Positions 25,982-34,919 of a stretch of 64,000 bases of DNA are shown one piece after another. Both the position numbers and the translations under genes were made by a program. The stretch is from an uncultured Catenibacillus sp. Its GTDB lineage: Bacteria > Bacillota > Clostridia > Lachnospirales > Lachnospiraceae. The notes under the pieces are model-generated. The model was not told the DNA's origin, searched no databases, and was given only the letters and a program-made list of their open reading frames with translations. The stretch spans positions 1 to 64,000 of the forward strand of contig CAKRHR010000002.1 of the NCBI GenBank assembly GCA_934339005.1. The letters are read 5' to 3'. The stretch's first letter is position 1, and every line of letters starts with the position of its first letter.

Positions 25982-27937
25982 TTACTGCTTATTGATGGAT
26001 GCCGCAATCTGTGGTGTGATAATTACATCTTTTTCAACAAGTCCCTGAAGTTTGACAACCGGTTTGGCCTCGTCAATGAGGTCATCCATCGTAGGAATAG
26101 ACCCAATAATATTGCGTACAAGCCAGTTCATTGTGATGATGTCTTCGGGTGACATTATTTTTCCATCTTCGTTACGAAGCTTTCCATCCTGGTCATAAAT
26201 TTCGCCGCTGAACGGATTAAATTCATTTTTAGAAATAATTGTTTTAAGTATTTCCACAAGGCGTTTTGTGCCAAGCGGCAAATGCTGTGAACAGATAACC
26301 TCAATCACACCTGAGGACATACCCCACCAGTAGTTGACTGCCTGATTGGATTCGTTGTCATCGTCCTTCCATGTGCCGGACAGGATACTCTGAATGATTT
26401 TTTCATACATGATACCCCAGTGCCATACAGGCATTGCCAGGTTAATTGGGTTGCCATCGCCATCAATATAATAAAGACCGAACTGACGGCTCAGATGCTG
26501 CGGTGTAATCATTTCTTTATTAGAAATAAATGAAACGCCGCGGTCATGGAATATCTGAGGAATATTGCGGTTTTTAACAGTAGACCATTCAAGATGAATC
26601 TCAGCTCTTGGATTAACTAATTTGGCACCCATTGCAAAGGCATTGATATTTGCGGTCATACCATAAATCGGATAATCAGCGATATAGCCAATCTTGCCGT
26701 TTTCACTCAGTGCACCGGCAATTGCACCTGTCAGGTATTTTGCCTCGTACATACGTCCGTAATAAGTACGGATGTAGCGGTGAGAGGTGTTTAATGAACA
26801 GTTTAATATCTTAACATTAGGATAATCTACCGCAGCTTTTAAGCTGGCATACCGCAGGTTTGGCGTTGTGGTAAAAATAATATCACAGCCATCATTGACC
26901 GCTTCACGGATAACATCCAGAGCTTTTTCTTCGGTATCCACATCTTCGTAGCAGCATGTTTCAAGACGGTCTGCAAAAATCTGTTCAACATGCATACGTC
27001 CAAGCTCATGACCGTAAACCCAGGCAGAGGTTTTAATGGATTTGTCATAAATAAACGCTGCCTTGACTTTCGATGGACCCGGTGAGATCAGTTTTGTAAT
27101 AATGTTTTTCTTTGGAATCTCGCGCGGCTGCATCACAAGTGCTACGGATTCTTTTTCCTCCAGCATCAGAAATTCATCCCAGATTTTCTCGATGTTTTTT
27201 CGGATTTCAGCGACAGGCAGTTCATCCAGACTTTCGTAATCGTAAAATGTCATGTAAGCAACCATGGCATCTGCAGGTGTGATATCAAGCTTGTCACCAC
27301 CGGCCTTTGAAAATTCTTTAGAGAAGGTCAGGTAACGGGAACGGAATGTGGCACGGTCTTCATCTGTCCACACAACACCCGGTTCACTGCCGGTAAGTTT
27401 TAAAAGTTTTAAAAAGTTATTTTCTTTTGTAAACCAGATATAATTAATCTTTGTGATTTCATAAAAGTCAATATATTCATAGTAAATTCTGACTTCTTTG
27501 TCATCGGTCATCTTAGGTACGATTCGGGTCACATTACCGTAAAGACTGACACCATCCAAAAATTTGCTGACGCTGACACGTTTATTGCCCTCAACGACAT
27601 AGTAGCGGTTCATAAATTCAAAAGCGATAATAGGATCGCGCTGACCATCTTCAATAATGCTGTCAATCAGACCGGACCATTTGTAGGCAAATTCTGTTCC
27701 TGGTTTTAACAGTGGCATGAAATTGCGTGCAAAGGCTGTGGTACGTCCCTGTGTGCTTGTGCCGACAATCAAATCCAGCGGAATGTCGACCAATCCAAGA
27801 TTGGTACGTGTTTCAATCTCTATATTGGAAAGAATATCATCAAGTACAGGCAGGTAAGGATACTGACCTTTGGAAACCTGTGCGTTGTATTCTTTTTGTC
27901 CAAGTTTATAGGCTTTGTCATATTCAACGTCTGACAT
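25982..27937 (-). CDS. ParB-like domain fused to a BMP (basic membrane protein) domain
   Basis: The start is set at ATG 27937 by GGAGGTTTTAT, giving 651 residues. Residues ~45-130 look like a ParB/sulfiredoxin-type domain (DIPLDLIVGTSTQGRT, then GQRDPIIAFEFMNRYYVVEG and NKRVSVSKFL). Residues ~310-560 are a BMP-type periplasmic-binding domain (KVKAAFIYDKSIKTSAW, IIFTTTPNLRYASL, KIGYIADYPIYGM). There is no signal peptide or lipobox, unlike ordinary BMP nucleoside-binding lipoproteins. It is probably a cytoplasmic sensor, perhaps of nucleosides. The ParB-like part may bind nucleotides. Its role is unknown. Confidence 0.8.
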   Translation of the reverse strand: MSDVEYDKAYKLGQKEYNAQVSKGQYPYLPVLDDILSNIEIETRTNLGLVDIPLDLIVGTSTQGRTTAFARNFMPLLKPGTEFAYKWSGLIDSIIEDGQRDPIIAFEFMNRYYVVEGNKRVSVSKFLDGVSLYGNVTRIVPKMTDDKEVRIYYEYIDFYEITKINYIWFTKENNFLKLLKLTGSEPGVVWTDEDRATFRSRYLTFSKEFSKAGGDKLDITPADAMVAYMTFYDYESLDELPVAEIRKNIEKIWDEFLMLEEKESVALVMQPREIPKKNIITKLISPGPSKVKAAFIYDKSIKTSAWVYGHELGRMHVEQIFADRLETCCYEDVDTEEKALDVIREAVNDGCDIIFTTTPNLRYASLKAAVDYPNVKILNCSLNTSHRYIRTYYGRMYEAKYLTGAIAGALSENGKIGYIADYPIYGMTANINAFAMGAKLVNPRAEIHLEWSTVKNRNIPQIFHDRGVSFISNKEMITPQHLSRQFGLYYIDGDGNPINLAMPVWHWGIMYEKIIQSILSGTWKDDDNESNQAVNYWWGMSSGVIEVICSQHLPLGTKRLVEILKTIISKNEFNPFSGEIYDQDGKLRNEDGKIMSPEDIITMNWLVRNIIGSIPTMDDLIDEAKPVVKLQGLVEKDVIITPQIAASINKQ

Positions 27938-28046
27938 ATAAAACCTCCTGAAATATAAAATGCAATCATTATAGTTTCTCATCTCTATGATAGTACAAAA
28001 TCCGCATTTTGTGGAGTGTCAAATGTCACAAAAAAATAAAATTTGC

Positions 28047-28075
28047 TTGACGTTTAATGCTAAACGCGTTATAGT
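28047..28075 (+). promoter_or_regulatory. Promoter of the FUSC-family gene
   Basis: TTGACG (28047-28052), 17 bp, TATAGT (28070-28075); transcript start near 28082, 41 bases before the chosen ATG. Confidence 0.6.
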
Positions 28076-28122
28076 ACCCAATACTAAAATTGATTTACAT
28101 AAAAATACGAGGTGGAAGTTTC

Positions 28123-29187
28123 ATGACATTTTATCAGGAGTTACAGTTGGGTTCTGCAGGGTCGAAACAACTGATTAAAAATACAAAAGACCCGAAGGAG
28201 CGCCGCAGACATATTTTAATTTACAATTTTAAAGTATATCTTGTAGTGGCATTTTGTTTTGTGTTTGTGACAGCCTTCAGTATGATTTTTGGTTCGGAAA
28301 ACAGTATTGTCGGCGTTGTTGTATTGCTGGCATTGCTTGTGCTTCGTCAGGCAGATTTTGGGATTCGGACAACCCACGGACTGTTATCGATTGCAGGTCT
28401 CTTTTTGATTTTAATGGCTGGACCGCGATTTACGAATATGATTCCGGCAGGATGGGCGTTTTTAGTTAATATTGTGTGTATTTTACTGTTAATGATTCTT
28501 GGATGTCATAATGTCATTATGTCCAATCATTCAACTTTTGTGCTAAGTTATTTACTGCTTCAGGGCTATGATGTCAGCGGGCATGATTACAGCATGCGTC
28601 TGATTGCACTGGCAGTTGGCATGGTGATTTGCATGGGTGTTTTTTATAAAAATCAGAAAAACAGACCATATCGCCGCAGCTTTTTGGATTTGTTTAAAGA
28701 ATTCAATATCCGTTCAGCCAGAAACAGGTGGTATATTAAGCTGACTTTTATCGTGGCAACAATGCTTCTGATTATGAATCTTTTGAATCTGCCAAGAGCT
28801 ATGTGGGCGGGTATTGCCTGTATGTCGGTGTGTCTGCCGTTTAGCAAGGATTTAAAGGCGCGTGCGAAGCTGCGTGGACCGTTTAATATTGTGGGAGCAG
28901 CATGTTTTGTTGTATTGTATCTTGTACTGCCGGAGGCCTTAAGACCGTATATCGGTATTATCGGCGGTATTGGTGTTGGTTATTCTGCCGGTTATGCATG
29001 GCAGACCGTGTTTAATACCTTTGGGGCATTGTACATTGCAACAGGCGTTTTTGGTATGCCGATGGCGGTGGCACTGCGTATCGGAACGAATATCTGTGCA
29101 TCGATTTATACAGTGGTATGGGATAAATTGATGAGTCTGTTTACCGAAAAAGTTTATGCAAAAAGACAGCTTCGAGAAGAAGCTTAG
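28123..29187 (+). CDS. FUSC-family (aromatic acid exporter-like) membrane protein
   Basis: The start at ATG 28123 is supported by GAGGTGG at ~28110. The earlier in-frame ATG at 28090 has no site. The 354-residue product has two blocks of hydrophobic helices, each followed by a basic cytosolic segment (KNQKNRPYRRSF near 190, KDLKARAKLRG near 255), the layout of FUSC/ArAE-type proteins. The second half contains GIGVGYSAGYAWQTVFNT. Such proteins may export aromatic acids. That would suit a bacterium that degrades plant glycosides, but nothing here proves the substrate. Confidence 0.72.
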   Translation: MTFYQELQLGSAGSKQLIKNTKDPKERRRHILIYNFKVYLVVAFCFVFVTAFSMIFGSENSIVGVVVLLALLVLRQADFGIRTTHGLLSIAGLFLILMAGPRFTNMIPAGWAFLVNIVCILLLMILGCHNVIMSNHSTFVLSYLLLQGYDVSGHDYSMRLIALAVGMVICMGVFYKNQKNRPYRRSFLDLFKEFNIRSARNRWYIKLTFIVATMLLIMNLLNLPRAMWAGIACMSVCLPFSKDLKARAKLRGPFNIVGAACFVVLYLVLPEALRPYIGIIGGIGVGYSAGYAWQTVFNTFGALYIATGVFGMPMAVALRIGTNICASIYTVVWDKLMSLFTEKVYAKRQLREEA

Positions 29188-29282
29188 GAGATAAAAACTG
29201 AAATTTGCTTTTGGAATTTATATCATAGATATGAAGCTGGAAACAGGTAACTTAAAATAGAAACGGGATAAGGAGGGCGCAT

Positions 29283-30368
29283 ATGAAAGAGGTTCGTACA
29301 GGATGGCGCTGGAAGTTGATATTTTCATTGATATGTCTGGCGCTCGCTGCAGTGCTTCAGGTGGCGGCAAGACAATTGGATGGCTTTGCAGAATTTTATG
29401 CGGTACATATTTATCCGGTTTGGGTGGGCAGCATTGGACGGTTGATGTCTGTATTTCCGGTATCGGTGTCGGAGGTACTTCTGTATTTTCTGATAGTATG
29501 TGTGTTGCTTTCGGTGCTGCGCTGGATATTTTTCAGCCGGGGCCGCAGAGGCAAAAAAATTGGCAGGGGCTGTATGACACTTGTAGCACTGGCATCTGCG
29601 CTGTGCCTGTTGTATACGTTAAATTGCGGTGTGAACTATCACAGACAGCCATTTTCGCAGGTGGAAGGTTTTGAAGTGAAGGAACGTTCTGTGGATGAAC
29701 TGTATGCGTTATGCTTGCGGCTGACGGATGATGTGAACAGTTATTCCGGTCAGGTGCTTCGAAATAAGCGTGGATTGTGTGTGATTGATACGGATGTAAA
29801 TGCGCGGGCTGCGCAGGCGCTGACAAAGCTTGGCGAACAGTATACATCGTTGTCCGGTTATTATCCGAATCCTAAAAAGCTGATGGTTTCACAGATTCTG
29901 TCGGTGCAGCAGTTGACAGGTATTTATTCACCCTTTACAGTGGAGGCAAATTATAACCGATTTATGGTAGCGTATAACATACCGTTTACAGCCTGCCATG
30001 AATTATCACATCTGAAGGGTTTTATGCGAGAAGATGAAGCAAATTTTGTTGCATATCTGGCATGTATATCTTCTGATGATGTGGATTTTAAATACAGTGG
30101 TGCGTTGCTTGGCTGGATTTATGCGACTAACGCATTATATAAGGAAAATCAGGAAATGTATCAGGAGGTGCGTGGACGTCTGTCAGAGGAAGTCAATGCG
30201 GATTTGCAGGCAAACTCAGCGTTTTGGGCGCAGTACGAGGGCAAAACAGCTGAATTTGCCGACAAAGTCAATGATACATATTTAAAAGCCAACAACCAGA
30301 GTGATGGTGTGAAAAGCTATAGCCGCGTAGTGGATTTGATGCTGGCGCTTTATGATACAGAATCGTAG
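29283..30368 (+). CDS. DUF3810 membrane-bound putative zinc metalloprotease
   Basis: This 361-residue protein starts after AAGGAGGGCGCAT. There are three hydrophobic helices in residues 1-115, then an extracytoplasmic domain. That domain has a zinc-protease-like CHELSHLKGFMREDEANF stretch (HExxH at ~residue 239, with a downstream Glu). The family is DUF3810, widespread in Firmicutes and Bacteroidetes. Proteolysis of an envelope protein is inferred from the HExxH motif. No neighbour suggests a substrate. It converges on the alcohol dehydrogenase gene with a gap of only three bases. Confidence 0.87.
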   Translation: MKEVRTGWRWKLIFSLICLALAAVLQVAARQLDGFAEFYAVHIYPVWVGSIGRLMSVFPVSVSEVLLYFLIVCVLLSVLRWIFFSRGRRGKKIGRGCMTLVALASALCLLYTLNCGVNYHRQPFSQVEGFEVKERSVDELYALCLRLTDDVNSYSGQVLRNKRGLCVIDTDVNARAAQALTKLGEQYTSLSGYYPNPKKLMVSQILSVQQLTGIYSPFTVEANYNRFMVAYNIPFTACHELSHLKGFMREDEANFVAYLACISSDDVDFKYSGALLGWIYATNALYKENQEMYQEVRGRLSEEVNADLQANSAFWAQYEGKTAEFADKVNDTYLKANNQSDGVKSYSRVVDLMLALYDTES

Positions 30369-30371
30369 ATT

Positions 30372-31451
30372 TTATCTTTTGCGCAGATACTTGTGAATCG
30401 TTTCAGCATCAATTTCATAAGGATATGTTCCCATCTTGGCAGTGTTTTTAAGCAGTGCATCTACATCCGCCTGCCAGAGTTTTTCCGAGATTTCTGGAAT
30501 ACCTATCAGTTTATCGAGATAATCCTGAAATGCATCTGCATTTTCAAAACCAAGGGCATCAAGCACGCGTCCGGCTAAATCCTGATTGGCATAATATCTG
30601 ACAAAGCCGCCGAGTGTATAACCGCAGGCTGCGCCATGTGGTGTGCCAAGTTCATAAGTGATTTTATAGCTTAATGCATGTGGAAATCCGGTGCTTGTAT
30701 GTGTGATGGCAATGCCGCCGAGGGTGCAGGCCTGCATCATATGTTCATAGTCAGCATCTGTCATTGCATCCTCCAGAAGATGCTCTTTAAATCTGCCCCA
30801 TAATTGAAGGCCCTTCTCACAGAAAATGCGGCTGTAATCTGTAGCTTTTGTGACAAGAAAGCTTTCTGTCAGATGTGCCAGTGTGTCCACGGCAGTTTCA
30901 ATGAGAGAATGTCTTGGTACAGTTTTTAAATAGGTTGTGTCAATCAGTGCAACAGCCGGGTGAATACTGTGGCTAATACTGCTTTTGGTACGTTTGGCAT
31001 GAATTGTCAGAATAGACCATGGTGTGACCTCTGAACCTGTACCTGCGGTGGTTGGCACTTCGATAACCGGAAGATATGGCAGTTTTTCACGGATAAATAA
31101 TACATCTTCATCAGCCTTCGGATTGGCAGACATCAGGGCAATTGCTTTGGCCGCATCCATCGGAGAACCGCCGCCGATACCGATGATAAATTCAACGTTA
31201 TTGGAAACGGCAATAGCACGGGCTTTCATGACTGTTTCAATGGAAGGATTTTCTTCAATCTCATCAAATAAAATATACTCAATTTCGTATTTCTCTAATT
31301 GTTCAGTCACAGCGCTTAAAGAACCATTCATTTTTGAGGAATGTTTTCCTGTGACAATCATAGCTTTATGACCGTAATTTTGAAAAATATCGCCATGATG
31401 GCTGATACAGTCTGTTTCAGAATAAATGTGTGTCGGCATATAAAATTCCAT
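30372..31451 (-). CDS. Iron-containing alcohol dehydrogenase
   Basis: This 359-residue group III alcohol dehydrogenase has the nucleotide-binding GIGGGSPMDAAKAIAL motif (~residue 92), PTTAGTGSEVTPWSI (~136) and a metal site with FPHALSYKI and GTPHGAACG (~255-275). These enzymes interconvert aldehydes or ketones and alcohols with NAD(P)H, and in fermentative anaerobes they dispose of reducing power. The substrate is undetermined. Its start region contains a 13-bp imperfect inverted repeat (~31487-31540) that could be regulatory. Confidence 0.92.
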   Translation of the reverse strand: MEFYMPTHIYSETDCISHHGDIFQNYGHKAMIVTGKHSSKMNGSLSAVTEQLEKYEIEYILFDEIEENPSIETVMKARAIAVSNNVEFIIGIGGGSPMDAAKAIALMSANPKADEDVLFIREKLPYLPVIEVPTTAGTGSEVTPWSILTIHAKRTKSSISHSIHPAVALIDTTYLKTVPRHSLIETAVDTLAHLTESFLVTKATDYSRIFCEKGLQLWGRFKEHLLEDAMTDADYEHMMQACTLGGIAITHTSTGFPHALSYKITYELGTPHGAACGYTLGGFVRYYANQDLAGRVLDALGFENADAFQDYLDKLIGIPEISEKLWQADVDALLKNTAKMGTYPYEIDAETIHKYLRKR

Positions 31452-31566
31452 TTGAATGCACTTCCTTTATGATATTTTGTGTTTAAAACAGGTCTGAAAT
31501 GTTCGTTTGTACAGGTACAATCGTATTTCAGAAGCCTGTATTATATGATTACAGTAGATGTTAGTG

Positions 31567-31706
31567 TCAAAAGGTATTTTGCCCATGACATCTTACAGTA
31601 TAGAGCAATTAAAATATAAAGTCCAGCACAGGAGAGGCAGATTTGTATTGACTTTGCAGAGGCTATAGGGTAGTCTGAAATGAGAAAAGGTCAAAATACC
31701 TTTTGA
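31567..31706. promoter_or_regulatory. Paired inverted copies of a 15-bp element upstream of mop
   Basis: TCAAAAGGTATTTTG (31567-31581) recurs as its exact reverse complement at 31692-31706. Each copy is itself nearly palindromic (CAAAA-N4-TTTTG). The core ATACCT also appears in the palindrome before modA. Paired operators for the molybdate-type regulator, with possible looping, are likely. A long-range RNA stem is the alternative. Confidence 0.5.
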
Positions 31707-31748
31707 GCCTGGCATCTTGATATCGGAAAGAGAGGTCAAAATAATAAA

Positions 31749-31961
31749 ATGAAATTAAGTGCAAGAAATCAGTTAAAGGGTAAAATTATTAACATTCAGG
31801 AAGGTGCAGTCAATTCTATCGTGACATTGGATATTGGTGGTGGCAATATCATCACATCCACGATTTCATGTAATGCAGTCAAAGAACTTGGACTTGAAGT
31901 TGGCGATGACGCTTATGCGGTGATTAAGGCAACTTCTGTCATGATTGGCATTGATGACTAA
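31749..31961 (+). CDS. Molbindin-type TOBE-domain molybdate-binding protein
   Basis: This 70-residue protein consists of one TOBE/Mop domain (KLSARNQLKGKIINIQEG, then VKELGLEVGDDAYAVIKATS). Mop proteins form hexamers that bind molybdate or tungstate in the cytoplasm for storage and buffering. It opens a cluster with an HTH-PBP regulator and modABC, and is preceded by paired operator-like repeats. Confidence 0.93.
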   Translation: MKLSARNQLKGKIINIQEGAVNSIVTLDIGGGNIITSTISCNAVKELGLEVGDDAYAVIKATSVMIGIDD

Positions 31962-32029
31962 GCAGCAGGGGCGTCAGATTTTGATGTGGGTAACCTGTAG
32001 TGACTGAAAATAATGAGTGAAAAATAACT

Positions 32030-32971
32030 ATGGAAAAAATGTTGACACCGCAGGAAATTGCGGACATTTTAAAAATAAAGAAAACAACAGTATATGAGAT
32101 GATCAAACGTGGCGAGTTGCCATCTTCAAAAATCGGCAAGCAGCTTCGTGTGCGTGAAACAGATTTTGGCGTTTATTTAAAAAACGTTACAGATTTGGAA
32201 AGTGCAGAAAATGTCGCACAGGACAAACCGGAAGCTTTGGCGGAGAGCAGTCTGCTCAAACAGGATTATTTGAAAAATATGAGTGGACTTGTCATCAGTG
32301 GACAAAATCCGGTGATGGATTTGCTGTGTGCGCATATTGAATCTGAGAGTGAAGGCTGTCCGGTGCTGCGTTCAGTTCAAAACAGCTACAACAGCCTGTA
32401 TGCGCTTTATTTTGAAAAAATTCATGCAGCCTGTGTTGCTTTTGGCGGTCGTGAGCGCAATATGGCATATATTCAGCGCATGACACCGGGTATGGATTTG
32501 TTGCGTATTCATCTGGCAAAAACACAATACGGCCTGTATACAGATAAGGAAAATACAAAAGCGATTGAGGGAATTGCAGATATTGCGCGACCTGATGTGC
32601 AGTTGATTAACAGAGAACGTGGCGCTACATCACGTATTTTGCTGGATTTGGGACTGAGCCGTGAACATATTGCGCAGGAGAAGATTAACGGTTATCATAA
32701 AGAAGTTTTATCTGATCTTACCTGTGCGGCGGCGATTATGTCCGGGAAGGCAGATGTGGCACTCGGTGCAGCTTATATGCTGGGACAGTTTCCGAATTTG
32801 AATTTTATCCCATTGCAGGAGGTTCATCTTGAACTGGTTTTTGATAAAAAGTATTTAGACTATCCGGCGTTCAAAATTATTCCTGAAATCATTCAGTCGG
32901 AGGTGTTTAAGGCAGAAATTGCGTCTATTTATGCCTGTGATGCATCACAGACCGGGGAATATTGCAGTTAA
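32030..32971 (+). CDS. Molybdate-responsive regulator: excisionase-like HTH + PBP domain
   Basis: This 313-residue cytoplasmic protein has an N-terminal excisionase/MerR-like helix-turn-helix (LTPQEIADILKIKKTTVYEM, residues 5-24). Residues ~85-300 form a periplasmic-binding-protein-like domain related to ModA (VAFGGRERNMAYIQRMTPG, SGKADVALGAAYML). Proteins of this architecture sense molybdate or tungstate and control mod/tup transporters. The gene lies between mop and modA, and palindromes occur on both sides (31567-31706 and 32995-33016), which fits local control. Repressor or activator mode is not visible. Confidence 0.85.
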   Translation: MEKMLTPQEIADILKIKKTTVYEMIKRGELPSSKIGKQLRVRETDFGVYLKNVTDLESAENVAQDKPEALAESSLLKQDYLKNMSGLVISGQNPVMDLLCAHIESESEGCPVLRSVQNSYNSLYALYFEKIHAACVAFGGRERNMAYIQRMTPGMDLLRIHLAKTQYGLYTDKENTKAIEGIADIARPDVQLINRERGATSRILLDLGLSREHIAQEKINGYHKEVLSDLTCAAAIMSGKADVALGAAYMLGQFPNLNFIPLQEVHLELVFDKKYLDYPAFKIIPEIIQSEVFKAEIASIYACDASQTGEYCS

Positions 32972-32994
32972 AAAGATGGCGTGTAAAAAAATAC

Positions 32995-33016
32995 TTTTGC
33001 ATATACCTATGCAAAA
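32995..33016. promoter_or_regulatory. Palindromic operator upstream of modA
   Basis: TTTTGCATA-TACC-TATGCAAAA, perfect 9-bp arms, ~60 bases before the modA -35 box. The central ATACCT is shared with the elements before mop. Confidence 0.6.
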
Positions 33017-33076
33017 TTTAAATACACATAACTGAAATAAACATAACAAAAACGAACAAAACTGAACAAAAATGAC

Positions 33077-33105
33077 TTGATGATACCAAAATGATGTGCT
33101 ATCAT
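33077..33105 (+). promoter_or_regulatory. modABC promoter
   Basis: TTGATG (33077-33082), 17 bp, TATCAT (33100-33105); the leader before modA is ~65 nt. A/C-rich AACAAAA repeats precede it. Confidence 0.6.
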
Positions 33106-33176
33106 AAATTCATGAAGCAGGGACAGATAAAATTTAATATTTTTGACTTGCCCCCCAAACAGGAGGTTTATTTCAA

Positions 33177-34103
33177 ATGAAAAAAGGAATTTTAAGAGTT
33201 GCTTCAGCAGCACTTGCATGTATGATGCTTTTAGCAGGCTGCGGCAGCAAAGGAAACACAACAAATGATGCGAGCGGACAGACAACAGCAAATGCTCAGA
33301 CAGAAGCTGAACAGATTGAAAGCACAGGTTCTGAAGTTGGTGAAGCCACAACAGAAATTCAGGTATTTATCGCAGCAAGTTTGAATGACGTGATGAACGT
33401 TTTAGCTGAAAACTTTACAAAGGCTAACCCTGATGTAAAGGTTACATTTAATGCAGACAGCTCAGGTACACTGCTTCAGCAGATTGAAGAAGGTTTCGCA
33501 TGTGATATTTTTTTCTCAGCAGCACAGAAACAGATGAACACACTTGAAGAAGATGGTTTAGTTGTTGACGGTACACGCGCAAACGTTGTAAATAACCAGG
33601 TATGTGTTATTACATATAAAAACAGCGGTACAACTGTAACAGGTCTTGCAGACCTTGGTAATGCTTCAAGTATCGCACTTGCAGATGGCAGCGTTCCTGT
33701 TGGTAAATATACACGTCAGGCACTTGTAAATATGGGTGTACTTCCTGAAGTTGAAGATGTATCCACAATCACAACAGCAGAAGTGTCAGACGCACTTGGC
33801 GGTGTTGAAATCAGTGAACAGGGCAACGTCAGCAAAGTCAGAACTGCTGTCACCGAAGGTTCATGTGAAGTTGGTACAGTATACTACTCAGATACATTTG
33901 GTTACACAGACCAGTTGGACATTCTTCAGATGGTGCCATATGACTTAACAGGTGATGTCATTTACCCTGTATGTATGGTTCAGAACAACGAAGCTGACGA
34001 TGCAGAAACAGCTGCGGCAAAAGCTTTCTATGAATATATTTTATCTGACGAGGCAAAAGCCATTTTTGATGAATATCAGTTTGATACAAATGTAGAAAGA
34101 TAA
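33177..34103 (+). CDS. modA: Molybdate ABC transporter substrate-binding lipoprotein ModA
   Basis: This 308-residue lipoprotein starts behind CAGGAGG. The signal peptide ends in a lipobox (LLAGC, Cys22), followed by a Thr/Ala/Gln-rich linker. The mature domain starts IQVFIAASLNDVMNVLAENF, the classic ModA entry with the oxyanion-binding Ser, and continues with FNADSSGTLLQQIEEG and DIFFSAAQKQMN. It captures molybdate (possibly tungstate) outside the membrane and delivers it to ModBC, encoded directly downstream. Confidence 0.95.
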   Translation: MKKGILRVASAALACMMLLAGCGSKGNTTNDASGQTTANAQTEAEQIESTGSEVGEATTEIQVFIAASLNDVMNVLAENFTKANPDVKVTFNADSSGTLLQQIEEGFACDIFFSAAQKQMNTLEEDGLVVDGTRANVVNNQVCVITYKNSGTTVTGLADLGNASSIALADGSVPVGKYTRQALVNMGVLPEVEDVSTITTAEVSDALGGVEISEQGNVSKVRTAVTEGSCEVGTVYYSDTFGYTDQLDILQMVPYDLTGDVIYPVCMVQNNEADDAETAAAKAFYEYILSDEAKAIFDEYQFDTNVER

Positions 34104-34201
34104 TGTGATGTAGTATTTGGAAGAATGATGTGCGCAGCTTTTTTGGCAGCATCGTTTGACAGCATCAGATAAGTTTTATTAAAAAATCAGGAGAATCGGA
34201 T

Positions 34202-34906
34202 ATGGAAGATATCATCAAGATTGTAAAGTCTTTGGACTGGAGTTATTTGTTCATATCCCTGAAAACCGGTATTGTGGCGACTTTGATATCTTTTTTCCTT
34301 GGCATTTATGCGGCGAGAAAAGTTGTTAAGGCAAGACCGGCAGTGAAGGCAGTCTGGGATGGACTGCTGACTCTGCCGATGGTTTTACCGCCGACAGTGG
34401 CCGGTTTTTTCCTTTTGCTGCTATTTAGTAAAAGGCGACCACTGGGAATGTTTTTATTTGAAAATTTTGATATTAAGATTGTGCAGACCTGGGCGGGCTG
34501 TATCATTGCAGCCACAGTGATTGCATTTCCGCTGATGTATCGTAATGCCAGAGCGGCATTTGAGCAGGTGGATGTGAATCTGATTTATGCGGCAAGAACA
34601 CTTGGTATGTCAGAAATTAAGATTTTCTGGCGTGTTGTTGTGCCGGCAGCAGGACCTGGTATTGCATCAGGTACAATCCTGACATTTGCCAGAGCGCTTG
34701 GTGAATATGGTGCGACCTCCATGCTTGCAGGTAATATCCCTGGCAAGACCGGAACGATTTCACAAAAAATTGCGATGGTTATGCAGGATGGCGATTATGC
34801 GACCGCAGGTGTATGGGTTGCGATTATTATTTTAATTGCATTTTTGATTATATTCTTTATGAACCTTGTTTCGGGAAAGAATACAAAACACATCAGACGC
34901 TGGTAG
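34202..34906 (+). CDS. modB: Molybdate ABC transporter permease ModB
   Basis: This 234-residue integral membrane protein has about five helices. It carries the MetI-type coupling motif region RTLGMSEIKIFWRVVVPAAGPGIASG, the EAA loop that contacts the ATPase. It begins after CAGGAGAATCGG, ~100 bp from modA. The upstream part of modC overlaps its 3' end only in an unlikely longer start. It forms the molybdate channel with ModC. Confidence 0.95.
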   Translation: MEDIIKIVKSLDWSYLFISLKTGIVATLISFFLGIYAARKVVKARPAVKAVWDGLLTLPMVLPPTVAGFFLLLLFSKRRPLGMFLFENFDIKIVQTWAGCIIAATVIAFPLMYRNARAAFEQVDVNLIYAARTLGMSEIKIFWRVVVPAAGPGIASGTILTFARALGEYGATSMLAGNIPGKTGTISQKIAMVMQDGDYATAGVWVAIIILIAFLIIFFMNLVSGKNTKHIRRW

Positions 34907-34919
34907 AATGAGGGTTATT

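Noticed and set aside
31487..31540. Inverted repeat TCTGAAAT...ATTTCAGA near the alcohol dehydrogenase start as a riboswitch or terminator
   Set aside because: It is only a simple imperfect hairpin with no U-run and no recognisable aptamer; it may be an operator, but evidence is too thin.
31560..31748. Moco riboswitch upstream of mop
   Set aside because: I could not find the conserved elements of the Moco RNA; the visible signals are better explained as paired protein operators.
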